Part shown: one piece after another, positions 1 to 9,362 of the stretch
Position numbering within the stretch: position 1 is the first letter of the stretch
Layout of the letters: each line of letters starts with the position of its first letter
From: an uncultured Alphaproteobacteria bacterium
Lineage (GTDB): Bacteria; Pseudomonadota; Alphaproteobacteria; Methylaequorales; Methylaequoraceae
Direction: 5' to 3'
Assembly (NCBI GenBank): GCA_902537615.1
Contig: CACBBU010000012.1
Location: 1 to 36,858, forward strand
Length of the DNA stretch: 36,858 nt
Program-made: the position numbers and the translations under genes
Notes under the pieces: model-generated
Database searches by the model: none
What the model was told of the DNA's origin: nothing
What the model saw: the letters and a program-made list of their open reading frames with translations, nothing else

Positions 1-3000
1 TAATTCGAGGCTGCTCCTGTTCCATCCGCTAACGCTAGGTTACCATTACTGCTCATAGCTATTCCGTTCGCTACGTTGGCACTCGCTGCCGTACCGGAAC
101 CTGTCATTGTTAAGGTCTCGCCTCCTTGCAAGGCATCAAAGCTACTCAACGTTGAGCCTGCTGCTGCTGTTGTTCCATCATATTGTCTCGCTAATGTTGC
201 GTTCAACGGACGCTGATTTACAGTTAACTGATGCGTTCCTCCACTTAATGTATAGTTACCCGCTAAGCCTCCATTGGATCCGTTACCTAAAGCAAGCGTA
301 CCCACTGACACTGTTTTATTCGATCCTACATCCTTACTGGCAATCGTTCCGGTTCCACTTAAAGTAAGTGTTTCTGATCCCACTAAGTTAGCATGGGTTG
401 ATAAATCTGAAGCTACTGCATTCGTTGTGGCATCATATAAACGGGTGCCGCTTACACCCACAGGACGTCTGTTAACTGTAAAGTTATGGGTTCCACCCGT
501 TAACGTATAGTTGGAAGCTGCACCACCACTACCGTCAGCTATACTAATCCCCGACAGATTACTTATTGTATAACTACCCGCGTTAGCTGAACTAATCGTG
601 GCTGTTCCGGAATGATTCAAGGCTTCTCCAGAGACCAGATTACTTAGTGTTATCGCTCCCGCTAACGCATTCGTGTTCGCATCATAGGTTTTAGATCCTG
701 ATGAGTTCAGAATTCTTTGGGTGATTGTATAATCTTGTGTTCCTCCCGTTAAAGTGTAATTTGATGCTAATCCACCATTAGATCCGTTACCAAGAGCAAG
801 TGTTCCTGCAGATGTATCTGTTAGATTGTAAGTTCCTACATTCCTCGATGAAGTTGAACCTAGACCACTTGACATTGTTAATGTCTCAGTATTAACCGTT
901 CCGGTTATTCCTGATATATCTGAGGCTGCTATATTAGTTGTGCCATTATATTGTCGTGTTCCTACAATATTAACTGCTTTTGGGTTTATTGCAAAACTAT
1001 GTGTTCCTCCTGTAAGCGTATAATTTGCAGCCAAAGCACCACTAGATGCATTAGCTCCTGCTTGATCACTGATTGTTACACCTGATAAATTTGATATTGA
1101 ATATGATCCAACGTTTTTATTAGATGTTGCCGCTGAGTTACTTAGTTGAAGCGTTTCTCCAGACACCTGGTTTGTTAATGTTATATCGCTTGCAGCAGCT
1201 GTTGTCGTTGCATTATATATCCTAGAGCTATTACTGTTTAATACTTTTTTATTTATAGTTAGTGCTGCCGAAGTCAGATTATAGTTACTTTCCAATCCAC
1301 CGCTTGATGCTGAAGCTCCAGATTGATCTCCAAGTGCGATGGTACCCAATGTAACGGATTGAGAACTTCCGGAAACATTTTTACTCGCAACAGAACCTTG
1401 TCCAGTTAATGTCAGAGTTTCTGAGCCAACTAATCCACTGTAAGACTCTGTTGTATTCGAGTCTGTAGCATTAGATGAAGCATTGGTTGTGCCGTCATAC
1501 TGGCGTGTTAGACCAATTGTAATAGGGGCTTTTGTAATATTTACTTGATGGGTACCACCAGTCAATGTGTAGTTAGCGGCTAAGCCTCCATTTGAACCGT
1601 TTGCCAAGGTGATTCCAGATGCATTAGACGTTATCGTAACATTATTTGCTACATTTTTCTTAGTTGCGGTAGAGCCTGCCGTCGTTGTTTGAGAACCAGT
1701 GACAACTGTTTCAGAACCTATTAAGCCCGTAACTGTTGGAAGTTCTGATGCAAGGACTACATCAGTGCCATCATAAACTTTACTTCCACTTAAGCCCAGT
1801 GGCTTTTGAGTAACAGTGTAGACATGATTACCGGATGATAGATTTATTTTGTAATTCGATGCTAATCCACCGTTGGATCCATTTCCAAGGGCAAGAGTTC
1901 CATTACTACTCAGTATTGAAGCACTTGAAACATCTTTACTATTTGCCGTTCCAGTTCCGCTTATCGATAATGTTTCACGACTGGAATGACTATCAGCAAC
2001 ATTTATAGGAAGGAAATAGGTTACTCCACCAGAAACAAGTCCTGTATTAAAATTGCTCGTATTTGATCCACTTCCGGGAGCTGTATAAGTTCCTTGTGCC
2101 GCCATTCTCGTAATAGTGGTAGATGCTGCATCTGTATTTCCATCATATGTTTTGGTTCCCGTGAGAAGTATTTCTCTTTGTGTAATGTCAATTTTGAGAT
2201 TTCCACCTGTAAATGTGTAGTTTGATGCAGCGTGTGTTTGATCAGCCAGTGCCCAAGTATTAAGTGTTCCAACATTAATATTAGTTCCTACATCTTCACT
2301 ATCAGATCGAGCAAATCCAGAGAAGAGAACGTTTTCACCAGAGATTAGATTTTGTATTTGAGCCTCTGTTGTGGCCGCGTGCACCTCATTATCACCATCG
2401 TAAACTTTAGTACCAGTAATGATTAAAGGAAGTGGGTTTATTGTTAAACTATGTGTCCCACCTGTAAGAGTGTAATTTGAACCAATTCCTCCGTTGGTTC
2501 CATTTGCAAGAGATAGGCCAGAGGTGTCGGTTATTGTCCTACTACCAGCACCGCCTGCAAGCAATGTTCCGGTACCGTTTATATTTAGTGTTTCACTTCC
2601 AACTGTTCCAGATGAAACCGATAAATCACTGGCAGCAGCATTAACTGTTCCATCGTATAGTCTAGTTCCGCTTACATTTACTGGTTTGGGTTCAATACTC
2701 ACAGTCAGATAACCATTTATAGCAATGGTATTTATATTATAACTGCCCGCATCAGCACCTCCTAATGCTAAAGACCCTATATTGGCATTGGTTATTGCGA
2801 TACTATTTCCAACATTAGCAGAACTTGCTGTTCCAGAACCTGAAATAGTAACGTTTGCCCCTGGATTACTGGGGTCAACAAGGCTTAAAATAGAGCCGGA
2901 TACTGCAGATGAGGCGTCATACTGTCTTGTACCAGTTATGTATGCACTTGTTGCCGTTATGTCCACTGTATGTGTACCACCGGTTAATGTATAATTACTT

Positions 3001-4090
3001 GCAGTTCCCGTTCCATTTACTAGATTAATTCCAGGCGATGTTGCGTTAACGGTTATACCAACTCCAGGTGTAGATTGAGCTGCTGTTCCAGATCCACTGG
3101 CTGTAAGTGTTTCAGATGTTCCTGTTTCAACGGTCAAAATTGATCCGGCAACACTCGTAGAACTGTCGTCAGCACGCGACCCAGAGAGATTAACGATTTT
3201 CTGTGTTATTTCAGCCTCAACATTACCATTAATCGAATAATTACTAGCAGCTCCGAATCCATCAGCTAAACTCATTCCTGTAACTACATAACCGGTACCT
3301 ACATTTGTTGACCCACCGGAGATAGTTCCTGTTCCAGATAAGGCTAATGTTTCGTTAAATACACCCGTTCTTGTTGCGGCATTATTGGGTGGGTTTCCCA
3401 TCGTGGGGTATTCAAAAAAGACTGTGTCCCCGCTATCATAAGTAGCTGTAGTGTCGTATTGTTTTGTAAGCTTAACTTTCAACGGTCTTGGCTTAATTCT
3501 GAATGTCGTTGAATTAACATTATAATTATTAGGGTCACCAGCGACACCGCCACTTCCATTTCCATTGGTCAATGATATATTACTCATTGTAAACGACGTG
3601 TACGTATTTCCAGGATCTGCAACCATTGTGAAGAAACTGTCTGTACCTGCTGTAAACTGGAGATCTTCCCCCGAAACTAACCCAATAATCTCTAATCCAC
3701 CAAATCCAGCGGAATCAGCTGCGGCTACGATATTTGTCGTTGCGTCATAGTATTTTTCACCTCTAACCTGAATATTTTTTCTTGAAATTCTTCCTGTAAG
3801 GGTTGGTGCAGAGGCGCTAGTTGTCAAACCAAAAACGTTTGAAAAGTTTGTGTGTGTTTTTGAAGCTATAGAATATGCTGCACTTCCTGTAACCGTTTGA
3901 TTTCCTTGATTCACATTGTTGTAGGTAAATGTTGGGCTACTCAGAGTCACAGATAAGCCTGAGGGCAACCCTCCTGAAACACCTGTCACACTTGGGGATG
4001 AAGTATTAAAAGAAGCTGAAGCCGTTGAATTTGTTCCATCATAAGTCTTTGTAAGATGGTAAGACGTAAGATTAAATACTTGATAGTTTT
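1..4090 (-). repeat. Tandem array of about 15 YDG-type modules within the exoprotein gene
   Basis: On the minus strand a Y-D-G, Y-D-A or Y-N-G motif recurs near 4030, 3740, 3440, 3160 (degenerate, ADD), 2910, 2650, 2390, 2140, 1760, 1490, 1210, 945, 680, 431 and 176. Spacing is mostly 250-300 bases (about 85-95 residues), with one longer unit between 2140 and 1760. Most units also have an SETLTLSG-like strand and a GNGSNGGLASNYTLTGGT-like segment. The array continues beyond position 1. The units share protein sequence but are clearly diverged at the DNA level, so they are not a recent expansion. Confidence 0.88.
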
Positions 4091-6713
4091 TATATAAGTT
4101 TCCTGGGTTATAAGCACTGAGTAATCCACTTCCTGTTCCTTGAATAGCATCACCTGAAGAGTAATCATATTGAATAAAGTTTCCAGAAAAACCACCGAAA
4201 TTTCCTCCGTTAATAGAAGTATCTGTGTTCGTAGCCCTCCAGATTCCATTAGGAGTGCTTACAGAACCACTTCCGCTGAGGTATTTAGATGTTATATTAA
4301 CTGCTGTTCCGGTTCCGTTAGCCGTTAATGATGATCCACCAACGTTTAAGTACTTATTATTACTCGTGATATTAATTGCAGAAGAGGCAGTAAAATTACC
4401 TAGATCGCTGGGTTGAGAGTTATTAGTTGCAGAATCAGTAATTGTAATATCATTAGCATTTATAGTTGCAGATGATAAATTTACATCGTAAGAACCTGTC
4501 GTATTGGAGTTTCCTAGAGTTATATTTAAATCTCCTGTACCAAGATTTACCGTACTAGATATGTCGATATCTGAATATCTATTATTCCCTCTTCCACTTA
4601 TAGATTCGTTATTGGCTTCAAGCGTTAAATTACCATTGGCAGTCGTTATGTTCGCAGATATATTGATATCCACACCTGCATTAAGTGTAAGGTCACCTCC
4701 AGAGCTTCCTGTTGCTATAATATCACTTTGAACGTAAATATTTCGCTGTGCCTTCAATATTACATTAGTTCCTGACGTTATAGCAGACTCAATAATAGAA
4801 CTATTTACCCTATAGGAAGTTGTACCACCATCAGCATATTGATCAACATTAGTGAGAACACTAGTAAGAGTAGTTCCACCAAAGGAGCTATCTCTTACAT
4901 AAATGTTACGTGGATCAAGAAGCAAAGTTCCACTGTTAAGGGAAACACCTTCTATATTTGCCCTTTTTAGGTAATTTTTAGAGGAAATTTCAACAAATCC
5001 TCCACCCTTATCATAAGACCGTGGAGGAGGGGAATCCACCAGAGATGAAATTAAAGGTTCTTTTGACCATATTGACTTATTGGGGGGATCATTATTTAAA
5101 TCAATATGACTAGTCTTATTTGTTTTTAATGCAGTTTGCTTAATATCTGCACCTTTTGCATTGATAGTTCCATTGAAATCTGTCATTTCATCGGACCATA
5201 TAACGGCTGTTCCTCCTTTTCCTAGGTCACTTGAAACATCAATATTTGTATCCGCTTTGACAATCGTTTGTTTGGAATTGTCAATTGGGGGTTGATCGCC
5301 AAAGCGAGAAACAAATCCTTTTTTAATTTTATTATCCAAATTGGTTAAATTTCCTCCCAAATAATCTCCACCTATCCTTACTTTTCCTCCCATTTGAGGG
5401 CCAGTTGCACTAATTTCTGCTTTTTCTATTTCTGTTTTTTCTGCTGTAACATCAATGTTTCCGCCTTTTCCTACGTTGGAATTAGCAAATATATCACCTG
5501 ATACCTTGTTTTTAACCTTAGCTAATAACTGTGCAGTTCCACCTTTTAGTTGACCTGAAACGTCAATTACAGTTTTTGCTGATGTTCTGATAGAATTTTC
5601 AGACATAACTATAATTGAACCACCCTTATCTTTATTTCCTTTAGCAAATAAAGAACCGTCTAGCTTCAGATTCTCAGTGGTAAGTACTTTTATTTTTCCA
5701 CCAGAACCACCACCTGCGTAAATATTACCTGTATGTGTTACGCGGTGACCTTGAACAATAACTGTTCCTGATGGTGACAAGGATCTTTTTGGTGCTGAAA
5801 CATCTATATTTCCTGCAACCTTAATAGAGTTAGCTGATGGACTTCCTATAACAATTTTTCCAGGTTTACTATTAACACCTTGAGCTACAATACTTCCAGT
5901 AGAACCAATATTCACAGCTCCTCTACTTAACCCCATAGCAGTCGCTGCAGATAATTTGATCATCCCTCCATTAGCTCTCAATGTTCCACTGTTGTTTATA
6001 AGACTTTTTAATGTATTTCCTTCAATATCAGTTATTGTTGATAGTTTATGACTTGGTACAGTAACCTTCATCAATCCGTCACCAACAAAATCTAATGTTA
6101 TTTTCTCACCCGCACCTAAGGCTATCTTACCTAATCTTGCACTGACAATTCCAGAATTTGAAACATACCCTCCTAGTAAAGCTGCATGCCCCCCGCCACC
6201 AATCGTTATTTTTCCAGAATTGATAACTCCTTTAGATTTGCCATTTCCTTTAAAGCTAAAGTTATCTTTTAAAAAGTCTTGGTCATTTATATCTAGTGTT
6301 GAAGCCGTGAATGATTTCGTATTTACTACACCATTTGGAGTAATTACCACTCCATTGGGGTTTATTAGCATTAATTTACCATTAGATTTTAATTGACCAG
6401 CAATTGATGAAGGAGTAGATCCCACAACTCTGTTTAAAGAAAAAGAGTTTGCAGATGGTTGATTAAAATCAACCCTTCCACCTGAATGTATTGAAAAACT
6501 GTCCCAATTTATAATAGTTTTGTTTGTTTTTGTGTTAACCTGGAGATGATCTGTTCCAGTACCAGTTATGCTTACCTTTCCGGATTGTACCACAGGGTTA
6601 GTTGGCATTTCACCTGAAATGGCCCAATTAGGTCTTGCACTTGCTATAGATGCTACCACCAGAGTGCTAACGATTATTCTTTTTAATTTTCCATCAACTT
6701 TATATATGACCAT
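1..6713 (-). CDS. Giant two-partner-secretion exoprotein (filamentous haemagglutinin-like adhesin with YDG/MBG repeats), 3' end outside window
   Basis: Reading from the ATG at 6713, the minus strand stays open to the window edge, about 2237 codons with no stop, so the gene is incomplete at its 3' end. A short hydrophobic segment at residues 12-26 (RIIVSTLVVASIASA) resembles a signal peptide. Residues about 30-140 match the haemagglutination-activity/TPS secretion domain, with the motifs INWDSFSI, VDFNQPSA, LNRVVG, INPNGVVI and then ASTLD. Gly/Ser/Asn-rich beta-helix-like sequence follows to about residue 870. From there at least 15 modules carry a Y-D-[GA] motif and a NYTLTGGT-type segment, as in YDG and MBG domains. 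By family knowledge the protein is exported through its TpsB partner, whose gene ends 41 bp upstream, and is displayed or released as an adhesin. The ligand cannot be read from sequence. The TPS-domain assignment is strong; the adhesive role is inferred. Confidence 0.9.
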   Translation of the reverse strand, partial: MVIYKVDGKLKRIIVSTLVVASIASARPNWAISGEMPTNPVVQSGKVSITGTGTDHLQVNTKTNKTIINWDSFSIHSGGRVDFNQPSANSFSLNRVVGSTPSSIAGQLKSNGKLMLINPNGVVITPNGVVNTKSFTASTLDINDQDFLKDNFSFKGNGKSKGVINSGKITIGGGGHAALLGGYVSNSGIVSARLGKIALGAGEKITLDFVGDGLMKVTVPSHKLSTITDIEGNTLKSLINNSGTLRANGGMIKLSAATAMGLSRGAVNIGSTGSIVAQGVNSKPGKIVIGSPSANSIKVAGNIDVSAPKRSLSPSGTVIVQGHRVTHTGNIYAGGGSGGKIKVLTTENLKLDGSLFAKGNKDKGGSIIVMSENSIRTSAKTVIDVSGQLKGGTAQLLAKVKNKVSGDIFANSNVGKGGNIDVTAEKTEIEKAEISATGPQMGGKVRIGGDYLGGNLTNLDNKIKKGFVSRFGDQPPIDNSKQTIVKADTNIDVSSDLGKGGTAVIWSDEMTDFNGTINAKGADIKQTALKTNKTSHIDLNNDPPNKSIWSKEPLISSLVDSPPPRSYDKGGGFVEISSKNYLKRANIEGVSLNSGTLLLDPRNIYVRDSSFGGTTLTSVLTNVDQYADGGTTSYRVNSSIIESAITSGTNVILKAQRNIYVQSDIIATGSSGGDLTLNAGVDINISANITTANGNLTLEANNESISGRGNNRYSDIDISSTVNLGTGDLNITLGNSNTTGSYDVNLSSATINANDITITDSATNNSQPSDLGNFTASSAINITSNNKYLNVGGSSLTANGTGTAVNITSKYLSGSGSVSTPNGIWRATNTDTSINGGNFGGFSGNFIQYDYSSGDAIQGTGSGLLSAYNPGNLYKNYQVFNLTSYHLTKTYDGTNSTASASFNTSSPSVTGVSGGLPSGLSVTLSSPTFTYNNVNQGNQTVTGSAAYSIASKTHTNFSNVFGLTTSASAPTLTGRISRKNIQVRGEKYYDATTNIVAAADSAGFGGLEIIGLVSGEDLQFTAGTDSFFTMVADPGNTYTSFTMSNISLTNGNGSGGVAGDPNNYNVNSTTFRIKPRPLKVKLTKQYDTTATYDSGDTVFFEYPTMGNPPNNAATRTGVFNETLALSGTGTISGGSTNVGTGYVVTGMSLADGFGAASNYSINGNVEAEITQKIVNLSGSRADDSSTSVAGSILTVETGTSETLTASGSGTAAQSTPGVGITVNATSPGINLVNGTGTASNYTLTGGTHTVDITATSAYITGTRQYDASSAVSGSILSLVDPSNPGANVTISGSGTASSANVGNSIAITNANIGSLALGGADAGSYNINTIAINGYLTVSIEPKPVNVSGTRLYDGTVNAAASDLSVSSGTVGSETLNINGTGTLLAGGAGSRTITDTSGLSLANGTNGGIGSNYTLTGGTHSLTINPLPLIITGTKVYDGDNEVHAATTEAQIQNLISGENVLFSGFARSDSEDVGTNINVGTLNTWALADQTHAASNYTFTGGNLKIDITQREILLTGTKTYDGNTDAASTTITRMAAQGTYTAPGSGSNTSNFNTGLVSGGVTYFLPINVADSHSSRETLSISGTGTANSKDVSSASILSSNGTLALGNGSNGGLASNYKINLSSGNHVYTVTQKPLGLSGSKVYDGTDVVLASELPTVTGLIGSETVVTGSQTTTAGSTATKKNVANNVTITSNASGITLANGSNGGLAANYTLTGGTHQVNITKAPITIGLTRQYDGTTNASSNATDSNTTESYSGLVGSETLTLTGQGSVASKNVSGSSQSVTLGTIALGDQSGASASSGGLESNYNLTSAALTINKKVLNSNSSRIYNATTTAAASDITLTNQVSGETLQLSNSAATSNKNVGSYSISNLSGVTISDQAGANASSGALAANYTLTGGTHSFAINPKAVNIVGTRQYNGTTNIAASDISGITGTVNTETLTMSSGLGSTSSRNVGTYNLTDTSAGTLALGNGSNGGLASNYTLTGGTQDYTITQRILNSSGSKTYDANTNALAGAITLSNLVSGEALNHSGTATISSANAGSYTISNLSGISIADGSGGAASNYTLTGGTHNFTVNRRPVGVSGTRLYDATTNAVASDLSTHANLVGSETLTLSGTGTIASKDVGSNKTVSVGTLALGNGSNGGLAGNYTLSGGTHQLTVNQRPLNATLARQYDGTTAAAGSTLSSFDALQGGETLTMTGSGTAASANVANGIAMSSNGNLALADGTGAASN

Positions 6714-6754
6714 TTCCCCCAAAAGTCACAGATTAACTGTTTTTCTTTTCCTCT

Positions 6755-8557
6755 CTAAAACCTCATTGACATTGAAACTAGCAGATGCTTTTGATTCAAC
6801 CGTACATCAGACACATCTTCAACATTACTTGTTGCCCAATTTTTTGAAAGTTCTATTTTTGCGGTAATTCTTTTATTAAAGAAATACTCATCACCACCGT
6901 TTATTTCTAATCCTAACCCCATTGATTTGGCTGCAGTTGCTGCCCTTTCTGTTGCTGTTGGCTGATTCACATAAGCAACACCACCAGCTCCATAAATATA
7001 CGGAGATATTGTTAAATCTTTTGAGATCCTATTGTTGAAATTAAGTTGACCCCTTAAAAACCATACTTCCTCACCACTTATAGCACCCGAGCTAAATGCA
7101 CTTAATTTTTCTTCACCAGTTATCCCTTTTTGTTCAGAATTTACCAAATCATTTAAAGTATATTGACCTCCTCCATTTACTTTAAATAGCAAATTATCGT
7201 GGGGACTTACTGAATATCTCGCATGTAGGTTAAAATGGGTAAATGTTGAAGTTGCTGTTGATTTTGATAGTGGTGTTCCTTGACCTACTTCACTGTTTGA
7301 CCTTGAGGCGATATCCAGTCCTTTTGAAATTTCAGCATCTACACCCAGACAACCAGTTGAACATAAATTATAACTCAATCCCAAACGTGCTGCTGTTATT
7401 CTATCATGGCTGAGGTCCTCATCAGTGCCTCCAGCATTGGTTTGTTGTAATTCATCAGTCCAGCTTACTGTAGCCCTTGTGAATAGTGCTGAATTTCTGG
7501 AATATATTATTGGATATGATGCTGTAACTTGGGCTGATTTCATGTTTGCCTCCAAACCCAATGATTGTACTTCACCTCCTGGACGAGTCATACTTTCCAA
7601 ATATGACAGACCAGTTGTTAATCCCTTATTTCCAATCGGAACCGATATTGAAAACCCTCCTGCACGAATTGGAACATCGTGTCCAGTACCAGACATACCT
7701 TTGATGGTTGGTCTTGCCAATCCAAATAAAGAAATTGTTTCTCCGAGCCCAAAAGCCGAACTAATATTAGTATTTGCTTGGCCTTGTTGTCTCCCCAGTT
7801 GTTCACTCTGCGAATTGTCAAATGAAATTCCACCAGATAGTAATTTATGTTCTGCCTCAATAACTAACCTTGTAGAACCTTCTTTAATGCCTGGGATAAG
7901 TGATGAAGCTAGGGTCAACCCAGCGCTATTGCTAGCTAGCAGCAGTTGTCTTTCAAGGAATTTGAGAGTTAAGTTTTTTTTGTTTATAAGCGGTTTAAGA
8001 TAGGCGTATGTTCTTAAAGTTTGGGCTTTTGGTACTTTAGAAAGATCAATCTTTTCTATGAATCCATCAATAACTTTAAAAAAGACTGAAGCTTGTTCAG
8101 GCTCTAATTCTTGTACAGGAAGAATCACCCTTACCAATGGGTAGCCTTTTTGATTAAAATCTTTTTCAATTTCATAGGCAATGCTGTATAAATCATTAAT
8201 GCTTTGAGGTACGCCAATAAGCATTTTATAATATTTATCCTTATCAATAATATTTTGAAGTTCTGGTGGAGCTAATATAATTAAGCTTTTCAAATTTATC
8301 TTTATGCCAGTGTCTTGTTGCTGCGTAACTTCAATCTGAGGTATTTCAGGGATTATCTTTTCTTGCTTTTTAAATTGATAGTAGTCTACACCTGGCGGTT
8401 TTTGGAACATTTTAGGCAACGCCTGGCTAGGTGTCTGAGGAGCTGCATATGATATTTTTGCATAAGCTAACCCAAACAATAAGAGCAAAAAAAACTGTGA
8501 AACCTTAACAAAAAATGTAGGTTTTAAACGTTCCAAATGTGAAAAACGAATGCCCAT
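6755..8557 (-). CDS. TpsB-family outer-membrane transporter (ShlB/FhaC type) for the adjacent exoprotein
   Basis: About 600 residues, the normal size for the family. The N-terminus has a hydrophobic signal peptide core (FFLLLLFGLAYAKISYA). Next comes a POTRA-like region at roughly residues 85-170, including GYPLVRVILPVQELE and FFKVIDGFIEKIDL. The rest is a 16-strand-type beta-barrel ending in the outer-membrane signature VSMSMRF with a terminal Phe. In this family the POTRA domains capture the TPS domain of the partner and the barrel exports it. The partner gene starts 41 bp downstream, and tpsB-tpsA is the usual order. I chose the ATG at 8557; an in-frame TTG at 8566 would add three residues, and no ribosome site decides between them. 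The gene follows the DnaA-box gap at 8567-8692. Confidence 0.9.
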   Translation of the reverse strand: MGIRFSHLERLKPTFFVKVSQFFLLLLFGLAYAKISYAAPQTPSQALPKMFQKPPGVDYYQFKKQEKIIPEIPQIEVTQQQDTGIKINLKSLIILAPPELQNIIDKDKYYKMLIGVPQSINDLYSIAYEIEKDFNQKGYPLVRVILPVQELEPEQASVFFKVIDGFIEKIDLSKVPKAQTLRTYAYLKPLINKKNLTLKFLERQLLLASNSAGLTLASSLIPGIKEGSTRLVIEAEHKLLSGGISFDNSQSEQLGRQQGQANTNISSAFGLGETISLFGLARPTIKGMSGTGHDVPIRAGGFSISVPIGNKGLTTGLSYLESMTRPGGEVQSLGLEANMKSAQVTASYPIIYSRNSALFTRATVSWTDELQQTNAGGTDEDLSHDRITAARLGLSYNLCSTGCLGVDAEISKGLDIASRSNSEVGQGTPLSKSTATSTFTHFNLHARYSVSPHDNLLFKVNGGGQYTLNDLVNSEQKGITGEEKLSAFSSGAISGEEVWFLRGQLNFNNRISKDLTISPYIYGAGGVAYVNQPTATERAATAAKSMGLGLEINGGDEYFFNKRITAKIELSKNWATSNVEDVSDVRLNQKHLLVSMSMRF

Positions 8558-8586
8558 CAACACCAATCTATTTTAATTTCCAAACA

Positions 8587-8654
8587 TGTGGATAATTACA
8601 TTTAACCGTTGAAAAAGCAAGGTTTTTTTTGAAACTCTTTTTTACTTATCCACA
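8587..8654. promoter_or_regulatory. Pair of perfect inverted DnaA boxes (candidate oriC or DnaA-controlled site)
   Basis: TGTGGATAA at 8587-8595 and TTATCCACA at 8646-8654 are both exact matches to the DnaA box TTATCCACA, one on each strand. Between them lies a T-rich stretch with runs of eight and six T. The gap between tpsB and dnaQ is only about 130 bp, and the neighbouring parAB and parS sites are typical of an origin-proximal region. The boxes are seen directly. Whether this is an origin, a DnaA titration site or a regulator of tpsB is not resolved. Confidence 0.6.
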
Positions 8655-8692
8655 GACTGTGATCTTAAATATATTCTTTGAAGAAAATTAGT

Positions 8693-9358
8693 TTAACCCC
8701 AAATAGGCCTGTTAATTTTTTTAAGGATATCTTCATGTAACCTTTTGTCTTCATCAGACAATTTCACTAAAATAGGCTTAGAGCTTGATGGTGTTTTAAA
8801 GTTTTCAGTAATTAATAATTGATTTTGAGAAAGATTAAGTCTTTCTTGTTTCCCCCCCAATAGTTCAATATAAACATCTTGCAGAAGATAACAGTCTGTA
8901 AGTGCTCCGTGTTTTTCCCGGTTTTCTAGGCTTATATTAAAACGTCTACACAAAGCATTAAGATTGTTCTTACTTCCAGGAAAAGCTTTTTTTGACATCT
9001 CTAATGTACAGATTGCTCTTTTAGGATTAATCATTTCTTTGCCAATTCGCTCAAGAGAATGGTTTATCATTGCCAAATCAAATGAAGCATTGTGGATTAT
9101 TAACTGCGAATCCTCAATGAAATCAAGAAACTCTTGTGCTGAATTTTCAAATGTTGGAAATTTCTCCAGAAATTTGTTATTTAGACCATGGATTTGTTCA
9201 GCTTCATTTGAAATTATTATATTCCCAGGGTTATAATACCGATGATACTTTTCTCCTGTTGGTGATTCATTAACCATCTCAACACAAGCTAATTCAATAA
9301 TTCTATCTTTTTCGGGGTTTAAACCAGATGTTTCTGTGTCTAATACCAGTTTTCTCAT
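8693..9358 (-). CDS. dnaQ: DNA polymerase III epsilon subunit, 3'-5' proofreading exonuclease
   Basis: A 221-residue DEDDh exonuclease. ExoI has D7 and E9 (LDTETSGL), ExoII has D94 (HNASFDLAMI), and ExoIII has H150 and D155 (HGALTDCYLLQD), so all four metal-binding acids and the catalytic His are present. The C-terminal tail, after about residue 180, is where the family binds the alpha subunit. The start ATG lies 4 bp after the parB stop, so the gene appears to be co-transcribed as the last gene of the mnmE-parB operon. In most alphaproteobacteria I know, dnaQ sits with coaE near secB; its place after parB is unusual. It could instead be another DnaQ-like exonuclease, but the length and motifs fit epsilon. 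Confidence 0.92.
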   Translation of the reverse strand: MRKLVLDTETSGLNPEKDRIIELACVEMVNESPTGEKYHRYYNPGNIIISNEAEQIHGLNNKFLEKFPTFENSAQEFLDFIEDSQLIIHNASFDLAMINHSLERIGKEMINPKRAICTLEMSKKAFPGSKNNLNALCRRFNISLENREKHGALTDCYLLQDVYIELLGGKQERLNLSQNQLLITENFKTPSSSKPILVKLSDEDKRLHEDILKKINRPIWG

Positions 9359-9362
9359 TAAA

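Noticed and set aside
1-4090. Regular repeats as a CRISPR array
   Set aside because: The units are about 260 bp, diverged in DNA and lie in one continuous coding frame; there are no short identical repeats or unique spacers.
107-4731. Many plus-strand frames of 60-90 codons, rich in Val/Pro/Leu
   Set aside because: They recur at the spacing of the YDG modules and are the reverse reading of the repetitive exoprotein gene.
7425-8003. 192-codon open frame on the plus strand
   Set aside because: It lies fully antisense to the well-supported TpsB gene and has no ribosome site, signal or recognisable domain; it is a shadow of the beta-barrel coding frame.
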